Assembly: GCA_947306185.1 (NCBI GenBank)
Contig: CAMZFU010000006.1
Location: 1 to 31,170, forward strand
Origin: an uncultured Pseudomonadota bacterium
Lineage (GTDB): Bacteria > Pseudomonadota > Alphaproteobacteria > Rs-D84
DNA length: 31,170 bases
Direction: 5' to 3'
This document shows, one piece after another, positions 16,075 through 24,345 of the stretch (positions within the stretch are counted from its first letter, which is position 1; every line of letters starts with the position of its first letter). Position numbers and translations under genes: made by a program. The notes beneath the pieces were generated by a model, which saw only the letters and a program-made list of their open reading frames with translations, was not told where the DNA came from and did no database searches.

Positions 16075-17145
16075 TTAGCGAGAACCTCGTTCAATACTTG
16101 ACGATAATGCCCGCAAAGCAGGTAGATGTGGACAAGAACCATGGCACAAGCGCCTATAACCACAATTACAGCAGTATAGCGGTGTATCCTTGCGCAACAG
16201 TGGTTCTTCAAAAACATAAGTTTCGTGAACTTTGTTTAACTGAGACGCGGCTTTATTGGCCCAGGCACGTGCAAAACTGTGATATATACGGGATTCAATT
16301 CCAAACAAATTTTCGCATTCTTTCAGCGCGTATGCATAGTATGATGAACAATTTTTTATGGATTCTTTATAACGCATACCACTTTCTGAATGATTTGATA
16401 ACTTATTTATTGCGGAATCCGGTCGTGAACGGTATAAATACAGAGCAGGTGCATCTGTTGGTTTGAGGATATAGTCATATTTTTCCTTTAGTGCGGCAAA
16501 AGCATATTGCATAACAAAATGCACATCTTCAAAATACATCATATCCGAACGAAATCGTGATTTATATTTGTTTACTAAATTGCCACGATACAATGTATTA
16601 CAAGAGCTTATACGATAATCCAAAAAATCAATGCTTTTGGTAAAGTTTGGGTCGCCATTGTTAATTTTAAGTAATTTTTTATCAGAAACAACATCATGTT
16701 CGGTCCGAATAATTTCATCATCAATTAACTTTGCAATAGAACCAACAACCATTGCGGTATCTGGATTATCTTTTAATGTTGTATAGAAGTTCTCTAAAAA
16801 ATATTGGTCAATTTTGTGTGATTCTTCTGTGCCACCAATTACATCATCGCCGTCAATGAACATAATTGTTTCACCCGTTGCGTTGTGCAGACCAAAATTG
16901 CGCGCCGAAGAAACCCCATGATTACGATTTTCTTGGGTTAATACAGAAATAATCCGTGGATATTTTTGCGCGTACGTCGTCAAAATTTCTAATGTCCCAT
17001 CCGAAGAACCGTCATCAATGCACAAAACTTGGATGCTGTTTACAATCTCGCCTTTTTGCGACATAACAGAATCCAGACACTCATCAATATATTGCCTAAT
17101 GTTATAACATGGAATGATGATAGAAATACGTGTTTTGTTTGGCAT
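16075..17145 (-). CDS. Family 2 glycosyltransferase with C-terminal SPASM-like cysteine motif
   Basis: A 356-residue GT-A fold glycosyltransferase. The N-terminal domain shows IIIPCYN (9-15), CIDDGSSDGT (42-51), NHGVSSARNFG and the metal-binding FIDGDD (96-101); such enzymes transfer sugars from nucleotide donors in surface polysaccharide or protein glycosylation. The C-terminal tail is unusual: Cys325, Cys328, Cys334 and Cys338 form CX2CX5CX3C followed by proline, the same spacing as the second cysteine cluster of SPASM domains, which bind Fe-S in radical-SAM maturases. No radical-SAM core is present. I chose the ATG at 17145, preceded by AAAGG. It has its own strong promoter. Confidence 0.85.
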   Translation of the reverse strand: MPNKTRISIIIPCYNIRQYIDECLDSVMSQKGEIVNSIQVLCIDDGSSDGTLEILTTYAQKYPRIISVLTQENRNHGVSSARNFGLHNATGETIMFIDGDDVIGGTEESHKIDQYFLENFYTTLKDNPDTAMVVGSIAKLIDDEIIRTEHDVVSDKKLLKINNGDPNFTKSIDFLDYRISSCNTLYRGNLVNKYKSRFRSDMMYFEDVHFVMQYAFAALKEKYDYILKPTDAPALYLYRSRPDSAINKLSNHSESGMRYKESIKNCSSYYAYALKECENLFGIESRIYHSFARAWANKAASQLNKVHETYVFEEPLLRKDTPLYCCNCGYRRLCHGSCPHLPALRALSSSIERGSR

Positions 17146-17153
17146 TTTGTGGA

Positions 17154-17181
17154 CCTTTTTTGTTATTATATACAAAAAAGG
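17154..17181. repeat. Inverted repeat over the glycosyltransferase -10
   Basis: CCTTTTTTGT and ACAAAAAAGG (10-base perfect arms, 8-base spacer) overlap the -10 box and the transcription start region. It could be an operator or a leader hairpin; it lacks the T run of a terminator. Confidence 0.45.
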
Positions 17182-17192
17182 CGATTAGTCAA
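17165..17192 (-). promoter_or_regulatory. Glycosyltransferase promoter
   Basis: On the minus strand TTGACT (17192-17187), 16-base spacer, TATAAT (17170-17165), 20 bases before the ATG at 17145. Confidence 0.7.
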
Positions 17193-17199
17193 ATCAAAC

Positions 17200-19116
17200 C
17201 TATGCCTGCAGTGCGGAATATATTATACCTAAATCTGTTTTCAATAGCGCTGCGGCCAATTTATCTGGGGTATCGGTTTGTTTTGCGGCCGTCATAATCT
17301 TATCAAAACTGCGTACAAACTGCGTTGCCTGGGAACTAAACACTGAATCAGACTTCAATAAATCGCGGATTTGTTTTTTGTTGGTTGCCTTAAGCATTTT
17401 CGTCATCCATTTTGCAAAGATTGTTTTGTCGCCGTCATGGTATTTTTGCCACACTATATCTGGTATATTACCACCCATTGCGCGCGTTAAATCCAATGTC
17501 TGTTCATACATTTTATCAAATTCACGCGTTGATTGCGCAATGAAATCACGACTGCTAGCACGTGGCGCGGTGGTTGGCACTGTCCCAATTGCGTCCATTG
17601 GCGCCGCTGCACGTGCGACCATCATTTGTTTATTTAATGTTTGCATTGTTTCAACAGCCTTGGCATAATCAGACATTAAATCTATCATTTGTTGACGTGA
17701 TTGCCCGGCAAGGTTATCTAATTTTGTTGCAGATTCAGATACGGATGCAGATGATTCTTCAACGGTTGCACGAATGGTCGCAATTTTTTCGTCCAATTCG
17801 GATACAATCTTGGCCAGCGATGTTCCCGCATCCCCAGATGTCTTGACCAAATCGGGCAGGGCAACGTAGTATTTTTCAATCAATTCAGATAATGGACGTA
17901 ATTGTGCGGTTGTATCTGTTGTCATCTTAATCAACCCTTCGGATTGTCCGGCCAATTGTGTATGTGCCGTGTTCATTTCAATCAGTGTTTCGCGCACGCC
18001 CGTGGCCATCGCCTTAACAGATTCAGAAAACGCATTTGCGGATGTCTTGGTATCTTTCAATGTTGCGTCTGCAACCCCAGATACGGTCTTTAATTCGGAA
18101 ACAACATCGGTTGCAAAATCTTTGATTTCTGATTCAAAATGATTGGTAAGCCCCGACAACTCGGTGGATATACCGCGTACCGCACTTTCTGTTTCGGTTG
18201 CACTGGTAATAACTGTCTCAACCGCATCGGTAAGTTTACGTATTTGTTTTTCAACTGAAGATTCTGTAATTAATACCTGGGCGCTTAACAAATTAGTGGT
18301 ATTTGTTAGTGTTGTTGCCTGGGCGGCTAATTGCTTCTTGCTCTGTTTATCAAACAAATCAAGTTTGGTGAGATACGTGTTAATGATTTTTGTATTATCC
18401 TTTAATACGTCCGCATAATTTGATGCAACATCCTTTATGCCAGAAAAACCTTCTGTGGTGCCTTTTGCAAGGTCAGAAATGCGTTCTTGGGTCTTTTCGG
18501 CCTCGGTGGTCATCTTTGCGAAAGATTCGGTATTGTCGCCAATAGATTTCTGTAAAATATCATTAAGTTTTTCGCTGGTTTCGGTCCACTTTTCAATGGC
18601 GCCATCGATTTGCGTTATCTTATTTGTTGAATCTGTGGTGGTGTTTTGTATTTGTGTTAAAGTGTTTTCAACGGTTGATGCAAAACGATCCGTGGCATTT
18701 GTGACATCGTCCCATGCGTCAGAATTAACCACTTCACGTAATCCCGATACTGTATTATCTATGCGACCGGACATTTGTGCAATGCGGGCCACCGCCTCGT
18801 TTGCAAGGCCAACAAGTTCCTCGTTTTGTGTGCCCAACTTTTCACGTAATTCATCTGCGGCCACAATCTGTGTGCGCAGTGTTTCGTGCATCGTTTGGAA
18901 ACAATCAGATATCTTTTTAATTTCATCTGACATAATGGTCTGCAAAACGCGCGATGCATCTTGGATTTTTGCGCGATTCGGTTCAGTAATAATAGATATC
19001 ATTGATTGCATTGTGCGTTGAGATTTGCGCGATATAAAATACAGTACAATCAACATAACAAATAAAAGACCGCCAAAGCATGCGGAAATAATAAACCAAA
19101 TGTTGTTAATATCCAT
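17200..19116 (-). CDS. Membrane-anchored coiled-coil protein, 638 residues
   Basis: One N-terminal transmembrane helix (about 7-29, WFIISACFGGLLFVMLIVLY) is followed by about 480 residues of mostly helical, Thr/Ser/Ala-rich coiled coil with heptad-like repeats, resembling the signalling stalk of chemoreceptors but without their conserved hairpin tip or any sensor domain. A low-complexity linker (about 500-525) leads to a compact C-terminal domain (about 530-638) with IPDIVWQKYHDGDKTIFAKWM and a conserved last helix ending TDLGIIYSAL. I cannot assign a function; an envelope-spanning or scaffold role is plausible from architecture. AAGGAA precedes the ATG. The C-terminal end of a second copy survives at 15633-15711, so this is a duplicated family. 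Confidence 0.8.
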   Translation of the reverse strand: MDINNIWFIISACFGGLLFVMLIVLYFISRKSQRTMQSMISIITEPNRAKIQDASRVLQTIMSDEIKKISDCFQTMHETLRTQIVAADELREKLGTQNEELVGLANEAVARIAQMSGRIDNTVSGLREVVNSDAWDDVTNATDRFASTVENTLTQIQNTTTDSTNKITQIDGAIEKWTETSEKLNDILQKSIGDNTESFAKMTTEAEKTQERISDLAKGTTEGFSGIKDVASNYADVLKDNTKIINTYLTKLDLFDKQSKKQLAAQATTLTNTTNLLSAQVLITESSVEKQIRKLTDAVETVITSATETESAVRGISTELSGLTNHFESEIKDFATDVVSELKTVSGVADATLKDTKTSANAFSESVKAMATGVRETLIEMNTAHTQLAGQSEGLIKMTTDTTAQLRPLSELIEKYYVALPDLVKTSGDAGTSLAKIVSELDEKIATIRATVEESSASVSESATKLDNLAGQSRQQMIDLMSDYAKAVETMQTLNKQMMVARAAAPMDAIGTVPTTAPRASSRDFIAQSTREFDKMYEQTLDLTRAMGGNIPDIVWQKYHDGDKTIFAKWMTKMLKATNKKQIRDLLKSDSVFSSQATQFVRSFDKIMTAAKQTDTPDKLAAALLKTDLGIIYSALQA

Positions 19117-19205
19117 TTTTCCTTGCCCCCCAAATTGTTAAAGATATATCACTTGCAGTACGTATGCTTTTATACTAAACTTTATGGCATAAAGCAAGGA
19201 TATAA

Positions 19206-21830
19206 ATGACAAAAAAAATACCACTTTCGTCCGAACAAGAAGTTGCCGCCGAACCAACAAATAATGTGTGGGTCCAGGCAAACGCAGGTACCGGAAAAAC
19301 AAGCGTTTTAACCGCACGACTGTTGCGCATCCTTTTCCGCAGTGATGAACCAATCGGTGGCATTTTGTGCCTTACGTACACAAATGCGGCGGCTGGCGAA
19401 ATGCGTAACCGTATTTTAAGTTCTTTGCGTGATTGGGCGATGTCAACGGATGATGAATTACGTGAATTGTTGGACGGAATATCAATAAATAAAGTGGCGA
19501 CAGACGATGATATTAAACATGCGCGACAAATATTTTTTAGATATATTGATAATCCCGATATTCTAAAAATAAAAACTATACATGGTTTCTGTGAAGAGAT
19601 TTTACATCGGTTCCCAACCGAGGCGGGTATATCACCATCGTGGTCATTGATATCTGATGCACCACAAAAAGTTATGTTGCACGAGGCATTAGAACGGGTT
19701 GTAAATTCTACCTCATTAGATGCGAATACAATTAACGCATTTGAACACATTATTGGTGTTGTATCAGAGTATAAATTTGATGATTTATTAGAAAATATAG
19801 AAAAGCAATATAAGAACTTTTTCCGTGCAAATGATTTTATTAAATATCGTAATTATTTCATTGATACGATTAAGAAAAAATTAAATATATGTGCCAAAAA
19901 AACTTGGCGTTTTGACCATGATGCCTTGAAATCCGTGCTTGAACAGGCCAAGGCCGAAAAGAAACCAAATAAAACATTAACAGAACTTATTAACGCAATA
20001 GAACAACTATTGGAAAATACGATAGATTTTGCCGAATATAAATCTTACTATTTATATGCCAATGGCAATATAAAACGTGGATTAAATTATGATTATTTAT
20101 CGGCAGAAAAAGAACGTGTCCAAGAATACAATAATTACCTAATCAATTATAAGATTTATCAAGATACAATCGCACTTTTTGATTTATCGGCGGCATTCGC
20201 AAAAGCATATCAGGAACTAAAACAATCATATAACGTTTTGGATTTCGAAGATTTAATTTTATACACGCATCGTTTATTTTCTAATCCCGAAACGATGGGT
20301 TGGATTTTATCGCAAATGGATTTATCGTTATCTCATATATTGGTCGACGAAGCACAAGATACCGGGCCAATACAGTGGGAGATTTTACAGATGTTGGCGG
20401 GTGATTTCTTTGCCGAAGGCGACAGAAATAATTTACCGCGTTCGTTGTTTGTTGTTGGCGATACAAAACAATCTATATATGGTTTCCAAGGTGCGGACCC
20501 CGCGGCTTTTGCGACTAGTCGTGAAAAAATCGCATCCTATATCAAGAACAATGCGCGCCAAATTGGTGAACCGGCATTGACCCAGAATTTCCGATCGGCC
20601 AAACCGATTTTGGATACGGTTGATATGTTCTTTGGTGATGAAACTGTTGTTTCACGCACGGGGTTCCAAAACAATCCGCACAAATGTTTCCAACTTGGGG
20701 AAAAGGGTGTCGTGGAATTATATAAACTGATGTCGTCATCAGATGATGATACCGTTAGTATGCGACGGCAATACATTCGTGGTATTGCGGATAAAATAGA
20801 AAATATGATTAAAACGGGAAAGCATATGCCGTCTGATATAATGGTTCTTGTACAACGGCGCAGTCAACTTGTGTCAATGTTGTCCAGCGAATTAAAGCAT
20901 CGTGGTATCGCCGTCGCAGGCAGTGATCGTGTTGTGTTGCCTGATTATCCAGTTATTCGCGATTTTATGAATTTATTGCGTTTCTGTATTGATAATACTG
21001 ATGATTATAGTTTGGGGTGCATATTAAAAAGCCCAATGTTTGCATTAACGGATGCGGATGTTTATAAGATTTGTGCGGTGCGAAATGCTGATACTGCTCG
21101 ACGCAGATATGCCGATAAAAACGCACCACGCACAACGGTGTTTGATGTTGTAAAAACGATGCATCCTGATATTTACAATGTATTGGTAGATTTTATGAAT
21201 CGATATATTGTTGATGGGCCTTATACGTTTTTCACTTATGTTCTTAATAATTACAATATACGTGAAAATATGATTGCTGCATTGGGTATGCAAATCATAG
21301 ATCCTGTGGAAGAGTTTTTAACAATGTGTCTTGCGTATGAAAGAACGCGGCCAGGTACATTACGACATTTCCTTAAATGGTTTATTACCAGTGCTAGTGA
21401 AATTAAACGTGATATGGATTCGGATACCGGGGTGCGTATAGTTACCGTACATGGCAGCAAAGGGCTTCAATCCCCAGTGGTGTTTTTGATTGATACAACC
21501 GTTGCGCCAAAAGTAGAACGTTTTTATGATATTCATACAGATAATCCAAATTATCCAGTATGGGTATGGTTGCCATCCAAATCAGAAAGTGAAAGTGACG
21601 AAATATCAGAATTACAATCGGTGGCAGAAAGAAAATCCATAGAAGAAAGTTTTCGCCTGTTATATGTTGCAATGACACGTGCATGTAATGAATTGTATAT
21701 TTACGGTTTTACGACGAATAAATCGGCCCCAGAACTGTCGTGGCATGGATTGCTGTGGAATGTACTGTCGGGGCATTTAAACGCGTCTGATGCGGATGAG
21801 AAGTTAAGGATAGCAAACTATGACGAATAA
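19206..21830 (+). CDS. addA: AddA-type helicase without its nuclease domain
   Basis: An 874-residue UvrD/RecB-like superfamily 1 helicase of the alphaproteobacterial AddA type, the motor of the AddAB complex that resects double-strand breaks for RecA. Motifs in order: Q-motif region, Walker A AGTGKT (27-32), LCLTYTNAAAGEM (Ia), ILVDEAQDTGPIQWEI (II), VVGDTKQSIYGFQGADP (III), LTQNFRSAKPI (IV), VTVHGSKGLQSPVVFL (V) and LLYVAMTRACNELYIY (VI). AddA normally continues into a RecB-like nuclease domain and exceeds 1100 residues; here the frame stops after motif VI and the nuclease is the next gene, overlapping by 11 bases. The ATG follows AAGGAT. No addB lies in the window. Confidence 0.9.
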   Translation: MTKKIPLSSEQEVAAEPTNNVWVQANAGTGKTSVLTARLLRILFRSDEPIGGILCLTYTNAAAGEMRNRILSSLRDWAMSTDDELRELLDGISINKVATDDDIKHARQIFFRYIDNPDILKIKTIHGFCEEILHRFPTEAGISPSWSLISDAPQKVMLHEALERVVNSTSLDANTINAFEHIIGVVSEYKFDDLLENIEKQYKNFFRANDFIKYRNYFIDTIKKKLNICAKKTWRFDHDALKSVLEQAKAEKKPNKTLTELINAIEQLLENTIDFAEYKSYYLYANGNIKRGLNYDYLSAEKERVQEYNNYLINYKIYQDTIALFDLSAAFAKAYQELKQSYNVLDFEDLILYTHRLFSNPETMGWILSQMDLSLSHILVDEAQDTGPIQWEILQMLAGDFFAEGDRNNLPRSLFVVGDTKQSIYGFQGADPAAFATSREKIASYIKNNARQIGEPALTQNFRSAKPILDTVDMFFGDETVVSRTGFQNNPHKCFQLGEKGVVELYKLMSSSDDDTVSMRRQYIRGIADKIENMIKTGKHMPSDIMVLVQRRSQLVSMLSSELKHRGIAVAGSDRVVLPDYPVIRDFMNLLRFCIDNTDDYSLGCILKSPMFALTDADVYKICAVRNADTARRRYADKNAPRTTVFDVVKTMHPDIYNVLVDFMNRYIVDGPYTFFTYVLNNYNIRENMIAALGMQIIDPVEEFLTMCLAYERTRPGTLRHFLKWFITSASEIKRDMDSDTGVRIVTVHGSKGLQSPVVFLIDTTVAPKVERFYDIHTDNPNYPVWVWLPSKSESESDEISELQSVAERKSIEESFRLLYVAMTRACNELYIYGFTTNKSAPELSWHGLLWNVLSGHLNASDADEKLRIANYDE

Positions 21831-22269
21831 GATAGCGGACTTAATAAACGATAAGATGCGCCAAGATTATGCAACATCGTCTGGTGTCGCAATACATGCG
21901 CGTATGCAACATATATTCTTTGATGACAAAGGCGTACCATTATCAGATGACGATATTGTTGCGTATATATCCAAAAATCCAGAATTGGTGGAATATATGG
22001 GGCCACTTTCCAGAACCGAGGTCCCAATAGCCGGATATGTTAATGGTCGATTTATAAGCCGTCGTATTGATCGCCTGTACGTGAATCATAATACCAAGGC
22101 GGTCGTTGTAATAGATTATAAGACAGATGTGGATAAAGAACGCTTCTATAACAAATATATTGAACAATTAACAGAATATCATCGATTGTTGTCGGATGTT
22201 TATCCGGACTATACAATTGCGTGTAAAATACTGTGGATAAACGATTTTATACTGGAAAACGTGATATAA
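21820..22269 (+). CDS. RecB-type nuclease, detached C-terminal domain of AddA
   Basis: A 149-residue protein with the PD-(D/E)XK nuclease pattern found at the C-terminus of AddA/RecB: His26 in GVAIHARMQ, Asp84 in RRIDRLYV, the Asp99-Tyr100-Lys101 catalytic triplet in VVVIDYKTD, and the Gln116/Tyr120 motif in EQLTEY. All the key residues are present, so it should be active. It is not a simple frameshift product: an in-frame TAG lies 6 bases before its ATG, and the ATG has its own AAGGA 9 bases upstream inside the end of addA. It probably assembles with the helicase as a two-chain AddA (inference). An alternative is an ancient frameshift kept by reinitiation. Confidence 0.85.
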   Translation: MTNKIADLINDKMRQDYATSSGVAIHARMQHIFFDDKGVPLSDDDIVAYISKNPELVEYMGPLSRTEVPIAGYVNGRFISRRIDRLYVNHNTKAVVVIDYKTDVDKERFYNKYIEQLTEYHRLLSDVYPDYTIACKILWINDFILENVI

Positions 22270-22276
22270 AGGGTTA

Positions 22277-22282
22277 TATAAT
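22277..22282 (+). promoter_or_regulatory. Candidate -10 of a leaderless recN transcript
   Basis: TATAAT ends 6 bases before the recN ATG, so transcription would begin at about the start codon. No good -35 and no usable Shine-Dalgarno is seen; recN may also be read from the upstream genes. Confidence 0.4.
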
Positions 22283-22288
22283 AGCGAC

Positions 22289-23941
22289 ATGCTGACAGGA
22301 TTACGCATTTCTAATGTTGTTTTAATAGATAGACTGAATCTTGAATTTGGTTCTGGGCTTAATATTTTAACCGGGGAAACGGGGGCTGGTAAAAGTATCC
22401 TGTTAGATGCGTTGTCATTGGCGCTTGGTGGACGTGGTGATGTCGGCCTTATACGTAATGGTACAGATACGGCCAGTGTTATTGCTGAATTTGATGCCAT
22501 AAATGATGCAACCGCCAATATAATGCAAGAATATGGTATTGAAAACGAAGATGGTGTGCTTGTCTTGCGGCGAACACTTGGTGCGGATGGCAAAAGCCGT
22601 GCATGGATAAATGATACCCCCGTATCTATTAAGACATTAAAGACCATAGGGGACGAGTTAGTAGAGGTACATGGTCAATTTGCCAATCATGCGTTATTAA
22701 ACCCCACTATGCACAGAATTGCATTGGATGATTATGCGACCAAGAATATATCAGATTTCGGTACGTTATTAAAAGATGTGCGTAATGCGTATAACAAGTA
22801 CAGTTCTGCATCGGCCAAATTGCATGAAATAGAAGAATATTTGGCGAAATCTGCGATGGAACAAGAATTCTTGGAACATAATGTTTCGGAATTGCGTGCA
22901 TTAAATGTTCAACCAGGTGAAGAAGAAGATTTATCCGTCCGTCGTAATGAAATTATAAGCGCCCAGAAAAATGCCGCAATTCTAAATGATGCGGTTGCTG
23001 CGATGGGGCGGGGTGGTGATACATTGGATGCGCAAATATTTGCGGTCGCACATATATTGGAACGTATTAAAACCGAACCAAATCCGTATTCTGAACAAAT
23101 AGATACACTTTATAACGCGGCGGAAATGGTCGCAAATGTTGCGGGGCATATAACCGCCGATGATATAGACACCGATACGGTTGATTCAATCGAAGAACGT
23201 TTGTTTGCAATACGTGCCGCGGCGCGCAAGCATCGTGTTACGGCCGATGAACTACCAAACAAATTGGCAGAAATGGAAACCGCATTAAATACAATAAATA
23301 ATTCTGATGCGGAATTAAAGAAATTGAAGCAGGAAGTGTCAAAATCAAAACAAGAATACGACACATTGGCGGACAAATTAACCGTCGCACGCCGTACGGC
23401 GGCCGGAAATTTACGGACGGCGATGTTACGCGAATTGCCGGACTTGAAATTGGCAAATGCGGATTTTAATGTTGAAATTAGTAATGCGGCGCCGGGAATA
23501 TCGGGACATGATGATGTTGTGTTTATGATAAAGACAAACCCCGGTATGCCATTTGCGCCACTGCATAAATCGGCATCAGGTGGGGAATTGGCGCGTTTAA
23601 TGTTGGCTTTACGTGTGGTGCTTGCTGGCGAAAATGCCGCGCATACATTCATTTTTGACGAGGTTGATACCGGTATCAGCGGTGCCACCGCAAGTGCCGT
23701 AGGTGACCGACTTAATCGTCTTGCACACGGGTCCCAGGCCTTGGTTATAACCCATTCAGCCCAGGTTGCAGGATTTGCCGATAAACATTTCAAGATTGAA
23801 AAAACGTCTGATGGTGAAACAACCACCACAAACGTCCGTGAAATAACAGGCGATGACAGGTTAAATGAAATTGCACGCATAATCAGCGGTGCAAAAATAA
23901 CAGACGAATCCATTGCTACCGCAAAAACATTGATGAAATAA
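22289..23941 (+). CDS. recN: DNA repair protein RecN
   Basis: A 550-residue SMC-like ATPase that acts early in double-strand break repair by holding and bridging DNA ends. The N-terminal half-domain has LRISNVVLIDRLNLEF and Walker A GETGAGKS (29-36); a central coiled coil spans about 150-360; the C-terminal half-domain has the signature ASGGELARLMLALR (about 429-442), the Walker B FIFDEVDTGISG (about 453-464) and the switch histidine in VITHSAQVA. Length is typical. It lies 19 bases after the nuclease gene, giving a three-gene repair block, and converges with the minus-strand gene at 23951 with no clear terminator. Confidence 0.96.
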   Translation: MLTGLRISNVVLIDRLNLEFGSGLNILTGETGAGKSILLDALSLALGGRGDVGLIRNGTDTASVIAEFDAINDATANIMQEYGIENEDGVLVLRRTLGADGKSRAWINDTPVSIKTLKTIGDELVEVHGQFANHALLNPTMHRIALDDYATKNISDFGTLLKDVRNAYNKYSSASAKLHEIEEYLAKSAMEQEFLEHNVSELRALNVQPGEEEDLSVRRNEIISAQKNAAILNDAVAAMGRGGDTLDAQIFAVAHILERIKTEPNPYSEQIDTLYNAAEMVANVAGHITADDIDTDTVDSIEERLFAIRAAARKHRVTADELPNKLAEMETALNTINNSDAELKKLKQEVSKSKQEYDTLADKLTVARRTAAGNLRTAMLRELPDLKLANADFNVEISNAAPGISGHDDVVFMIKTNPGMPFAPLHKSASGGELARLMLALRVVLAGENAAHTFIFDEVDTGISGATASAVGDRLNRLAHGSQALVITHSAQVAGFADKHFKIEKTSDGETTTTNVREITGDDRLNEIARIISGAKITDESIATAKTLMK

Positions 23942-23950
23942 AGCGGGTTC

Positions 23951-24286
23951 TTATTTGCTTTGTGATTTTTGTATTAAATAACGCAATTTTAATGCGCGGA
24001 ATATTTCCAATACATCGTCTGCCACAGGGCGATGAAAGAATATCGCATCTGGTCGGGCATAACACGAGAATTGTTCGTTGTTTGCTTTGGTTATCATATA
24101 ACGTGACATGCCAAATCTAGCAGGCTCAATAGTCATTGTGAACTTGTGAACACTACCTTGGGATACATCGTATATCGTGCGCAGAACAAAATAATATTCA
24201 GTGTATTCTGAATGTACGATGTTTACATCTGCAGATTGTAATATTTTGATACAGTCATTTTTTATTTTGGTTGATGCTTTGCTCAT
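23951..24286 (-). CDS. Hypothetical protein, 111 residues
   Basis: Not recognised. AAGGAATTACAA precedes the ATG, so the start looks sound. It has a basic N-terminus (MSKASTKIKND), alternating strand-like segments (YYFVLRTIYDV, HKFTMTIEPARFGMSRYMIT) and a C-terminal helix, consistent with a small mixed alpha/beta domain. It lies 59 bases downstream of xseA on the same strand and may be the last gene of that run. It does not resemble the exonuclease VII small subunit. Confidence 0.7.
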   Translation of the reverse strand: MSKASTKIKNDCIKILQSADVNIVHSEYTEYYFVLRTIYDVSQGSVHKFTMTIEPARFGMSRYMITKANNEQFSCYARPDAIFFHRPVADDVLEIFRALKLRYLIQKSQSK

Positions 24287-24345
24287 TTGTAATTCCTTGC
24301 CTTAAAACACAAGGATTTTAGCGCAAAAAACAGATATGTCCAGTA

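Noticed and set aside
18437..19021. 194-residue frame antisense to the coiled-coil protein
   Set aside because: Val/Ser-rich shadow of a Thr/Ala-rich coding strand; no ribosome site.
21800..21840. Simple frameshift in addA
   Set aside because: The downstream frame has its own stop upstream, its own ATG and a ribosome site, which fits a separate gene better; an error cannot be fully excluded without reads.
23110..23913. 267-residue frame antisense to recN
   Set aside because: It is a shadow of recN codon bias, without a start signal.
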